In this document: one piece after another, positions 61,563 to 64,000 of the stretch
Layout: each line of letters begins with the position of its first letter
How positions within the stretch are numbered: the first letter of the stretch is position 1
From: Eopsaltria australis
Lineage: Eukaryota > Chordata > Aves > Passeriformes > Petroicidae
Assembly: GCA_034509425.1 (NCBI GenBank)
Contig: JAVTVJ010000499.1
Location: forward strand, 310,001 to 374,000
DNA length: 64,000 nt
Direction: 5' to 3'
Made by a program: the position numbers and the translations under genes
The notes under the pieces: generated by a model
Seen by the model: the letters and a program-made list of their open reading frames with translations, nothing else
What the model was told of the DNA's origin: nothing
Databases searched by the model: none

Positions 61563-62040
61563 CCAGAATCACAGAATCTTTTAGTCTGAAAAAGTTCCCC
61601 CAGCCCATGGAGTCCAAGCTGTGCCCGATGGCCACCTTGTCCCCAGCCCAGAGCACTGAGTGCCACGGCCACGCCTTCCTTGGACACCTGCAGGGATGGG
61701 CACTCCAAAGCTCCCTGGGCAGCCCCTGCCAAGGCCTGAGCAGCCTTTGCATGGAGAAATTCCTGCTGCTGTCCAAGCTGAGCCTCCCCTGGCCCAGCTT
61801 GAGGCCGTTTCCCCTGGTCCTGTCCCTGTTCCCTGGCAGCAGAGCCCGACCCCCCCTGGCTGCCCCCTCCTGTCAGGGACTTGTGCAGAGCCACAAGGTC
61901 CCCCCTGAGCCTCCTTTTCTCCAGCCTCAGCCCCTTTCCCAGCTCCCTCAGCCTCTGCTGGGGCTCCAGCCCCTTCCCCAGCTCCCTTCCCTTCCCTGGA
62001 CATGCTCCAGCCCCTCCAGGGCTCTCTGGCTGGGAGGGAA
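61563..62040 (-). repeat. CR1 LINE 3' end (type B), long near-consensus copy
   Basis: CCAGAATCACAGAATCTTTT, CCAGCCCATGGAGTCCAAGC, CCAGCCCAGAGCACTGAGTG, CTTGAGGCCGTTTCCCCTGG, GCCACAAGGTCCCCCCTGAG and CAGCCCCTCCAGGGCTCTCT. Over about 400 bp only a handful of substitutions separate it from the copy at 14003-14517. The 150-200 codon frames across it are repeat-derived. Confidence 0.94.
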
Positions 62041-63945
62041 CAATAAGCAAGGAAGCAGCAAGGAAACATTCCCATTCCTCTGGAGGATGAAGTATTTACT
62101 TTCATTTCAAAACTCTTTAAGAATCCCAAAAGAAACAGAAGTAATGGATAAAAAATGCTGAGATGTAAGAGGAAGAATCACACCAGGAGTTCCATCAGCA
62201 CTACTCCAGGTCTGGATGGGACAGTAAGATTGCTGGGGCACTGAACCCATCAGTGCCTAATGCCTCTAAAAGCTGAGAAAAGCATATTTTCAAGGTGAAG
62301 GACTGCAACTCCTGTAAAAAGGGCAGAAGGTCTACGAAACCTCGGGCCCAGCAGCGTGGAGTTCCTCATTTCTCCAGGAGTTTTTAATGTATTGTCATCG
62401 AAAACAATTGCACGGAACACGGAGCCACCTGCACTCCCACCTGCCCTGGAGGAGGGTTATCCTGCAGTTCTCCTGTCTGGATGACACAAAGCTGCAATAA
62501 TAAAACCTCTGGGAGCAAAGCAAAGCCTTGGAGAGCAGTAAGTGGGATGATGCACAGCAGGGGAAGAGCTCTGAAATGCTCCTGGGTCCAGCACTTACCC
62601 CAGACCTACCTTTAAACAACAACAGGAGCCCCCAGCCCTTCCCTTCCTCCCTCCCCCAAACCCATCAAAACCTTGGGAATAATCCATGCAGCAGGAATGA
62701 AGAGCACTCATCACAGAAGCAACTCCATTTCAAGGTACGTAAGACATAATATCAAATCAATAATTTAAATATACTCATGGCTTGTATTAATGTAAAACAT
62801 CTCAGAAAAAAAGCTCTGTGTCCCTACTCGACAGTGAGTTCTGAAATACTGCAATTATTCCTGCAATAAACACTCAAGTTCTATTCTTAAATTAAGTTGG
62901 CCTCTCCAAAACTTGCCAAAGCTCCAGCTTTTCTCAGTTTATTTTATAAAATATTGATCACTGAATATGATGAATTAACTGCAAGCCAGAAATTTATAAC
63001 AAGTGTGCGGCATGTAAGAGTAAACTGCAGTTTTATTGGCTTTTCCTTTCCCTTAAGCTCATCCTTATTCTTATATATTCTCAAACCCTCAATATCACTA
63101 AAAATCATTGGGTTGTATTTCAAGGAATTTATGTCTATTTAATGATACTTCACTGTTAGTAATTGAGCAGAAGGGGAATCATTTTTTAAAGAAATGGCAG
63201 TAATTGCTCCAAAATCCTCTTCTGGAGAGCAACAGATGTTATGGTGCTTCCTATAATACACATTTTTCAAGAAATACAGTTTTCCATGAATTTTATAGCA
63301 CTAATTAGTTCCAAAATGCAGAATTCCATCCTCCTTTCTCCCAAACTCCTGCGAGAACATATGAACCCCGATTTCTTGGGGTTTGCAGCTGGGACATAAA
63401 ACCAATATTGGTAATAAAGTTCTCCTTCCACCAAACCAGTTACCAAATTATTTTTGAGAGAAGGATGAGGTCTGAGCACCACATGAAGAAGTTGCTCAAA
63501 GTAAGAAGCAGTGATAACATGACAATAAAGATTATATATATAAAATTATCGTATTTTACAAAACATTTGCTCTTTCTGAAAGGTTTTGTATCTGGTATTT
63601 TAACTCTAATACTTAAAAACCACTTGAGGAGTCCCAAGTCAGCTGATTTGGGTCAATAGCAGAGATGAATTTCAAAGCATTAAATAAACCCTCTTTCAGT
63701 TGCCCTCAGACAAGAGTAAATACTCCAACATTTATTACATATATTGGACATGAAACACTGATTTTCTTTCCACTTCTTATCACAACACAGTCAACCCATT
63801 CCAAAACACAGCATTAAAAGGATAATGGATTGCTGTGAACACGGGGTGAACTCGATGGCTTTCCTGTCATTTCCAAAACAGATTATGAAACAGAATCATT
63901 CCAATTCTGGGCAATTCCCATCTAGCTTCCAGCGGCCACGTGGGA
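62041..63945. other. Subtelomeric unique sequence, no gene seen
   Basis: AT-rich unique sequence runs directly up to the telomeric repeats, without a satellite or other tandem array in between. A possible very old CR1 tail (GAACTCGATGGCTTTCCTGT, then AACAGATTATGAA) lies near 63850-63893 but is too weak to call. Confidence 0.5.
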
Positions 63946-64000
63946 TTAGGGTTAGGGTTAGGGTTAGGGTTAGTGTTAGTGTTAGGCTTAGGCTTAGGGG
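63946..64000 (+). repeat. Telomeric repeat array with variant units
   Basis: From 63946 the sequence reads in perfect 6-bp register: four TTAGGG, two TTAGTG, two TTAGGC and one TTAGGG, then a final G at the window edge. TTAGGG is the vertebrate telomere repeat. The G-rich strand runs 5' to 3' toward the right, the direction expected at a right-hand chromosome end. The array is cut by the window, so its length, and whether it is terminal or interstitial, cannot be told. Confidence 0.93.

Noticed and set aside
61535..62161. 208-codon plus-strand frame and overlapping minus-strand frames, also at 14.0-14.6 kb
   Set aside because: The same peptide strings recur wherever type B CR1 copies occur, on whichever strand the copy lies. 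Repeat-derived.
63840..63893. Possible sense CR1 tail just before the telomeric repeats
   Set aside because: Only scattered agreement with a CR1 tail. Too weak to separate from chance without an alignment.
1..64000. CRISPR array, operons, prophage, endogenous retrovirus genes, tRNA or rRNA genes
   Set aside because: No regularly spaced identical repeats with unique spacers, no gene clusters, no gag/pol/env-like frames, and no cloverleaf or rRNA segment recognised. A tRNA scan would be the decisive check for small RNA genes.

Overview
The window looks like vertebrate nuclear DNA from a bird, most likely a songbird or another neoavian. The evidence is the density of CR1 (chicken repeat 1) LINE fragments: about 31 recognisable copies, nearly all 5'-truncated 3' ends, and several ending in the avian CR1 tail of tandem ATTCTRTGA-like units. 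There are no bacterial-style genes, operons or CRISPR arrays. Long open frames are rare, and every long one comes from a repeat. The species cannot be told from this sequence.

Layout. 1-21.5 kb is mostly unique AT-rich sequence with two minisatellites (24-bp and 32-bp units) and about ten CR1 fragments. At 21.51-21.63 kb on the minus strand lies the only convincing coding element: a small splice-bounded exon with an ATG in a strong context and about 30 codons that read as a classical signal peptide. If real, it is the first coding exon of a secreted or type I membrane protein gene that continues toward base 1 and beyond the left edge. From 22 to 63.9 kb the window holds low-complexity tracts (A/C-rich, AT-rich, and a homopurine tract of about 430 bp), a local direct duplication of about 180 bp, and some twenty further CR1 copies. 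One of these is a long element at 50.2-51.1 kb that carries an in-frame 48-bp minisatellite. The window ends in TTAGGG repeats mixed with TTAGTG and TTAGGC variants, G-rich strand running rightward, as expected at a right-hand chromosome end.

Interpretation. The simplest reading is a subtelomeric segment of an avian chromosome. It would carry the 5' part of one gene transcribed away from the telomere, and the rest is intronic or intergenic DNA shaped by CR1. CR1 copies fall into three types, labelled here: A (tail next to a 'CCTGCCCATGGCAGGGG' motif), B (with 'GGAAGGCGTGGCCGTGGCAC'), and C (long GC-rich tail with 'TGGAGCAGGGAGGTGGCACC'). Some B and C copies are almost identical to each other and so look young. 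I found no evidence for an undescribed multi-gene system. The items most worth a second look are the signal-peptide exon, the variant telomeric array, the near-identical CR1 pairs and the minisatellites. All copy boundaries are by eye, good to about 10-20 bases.
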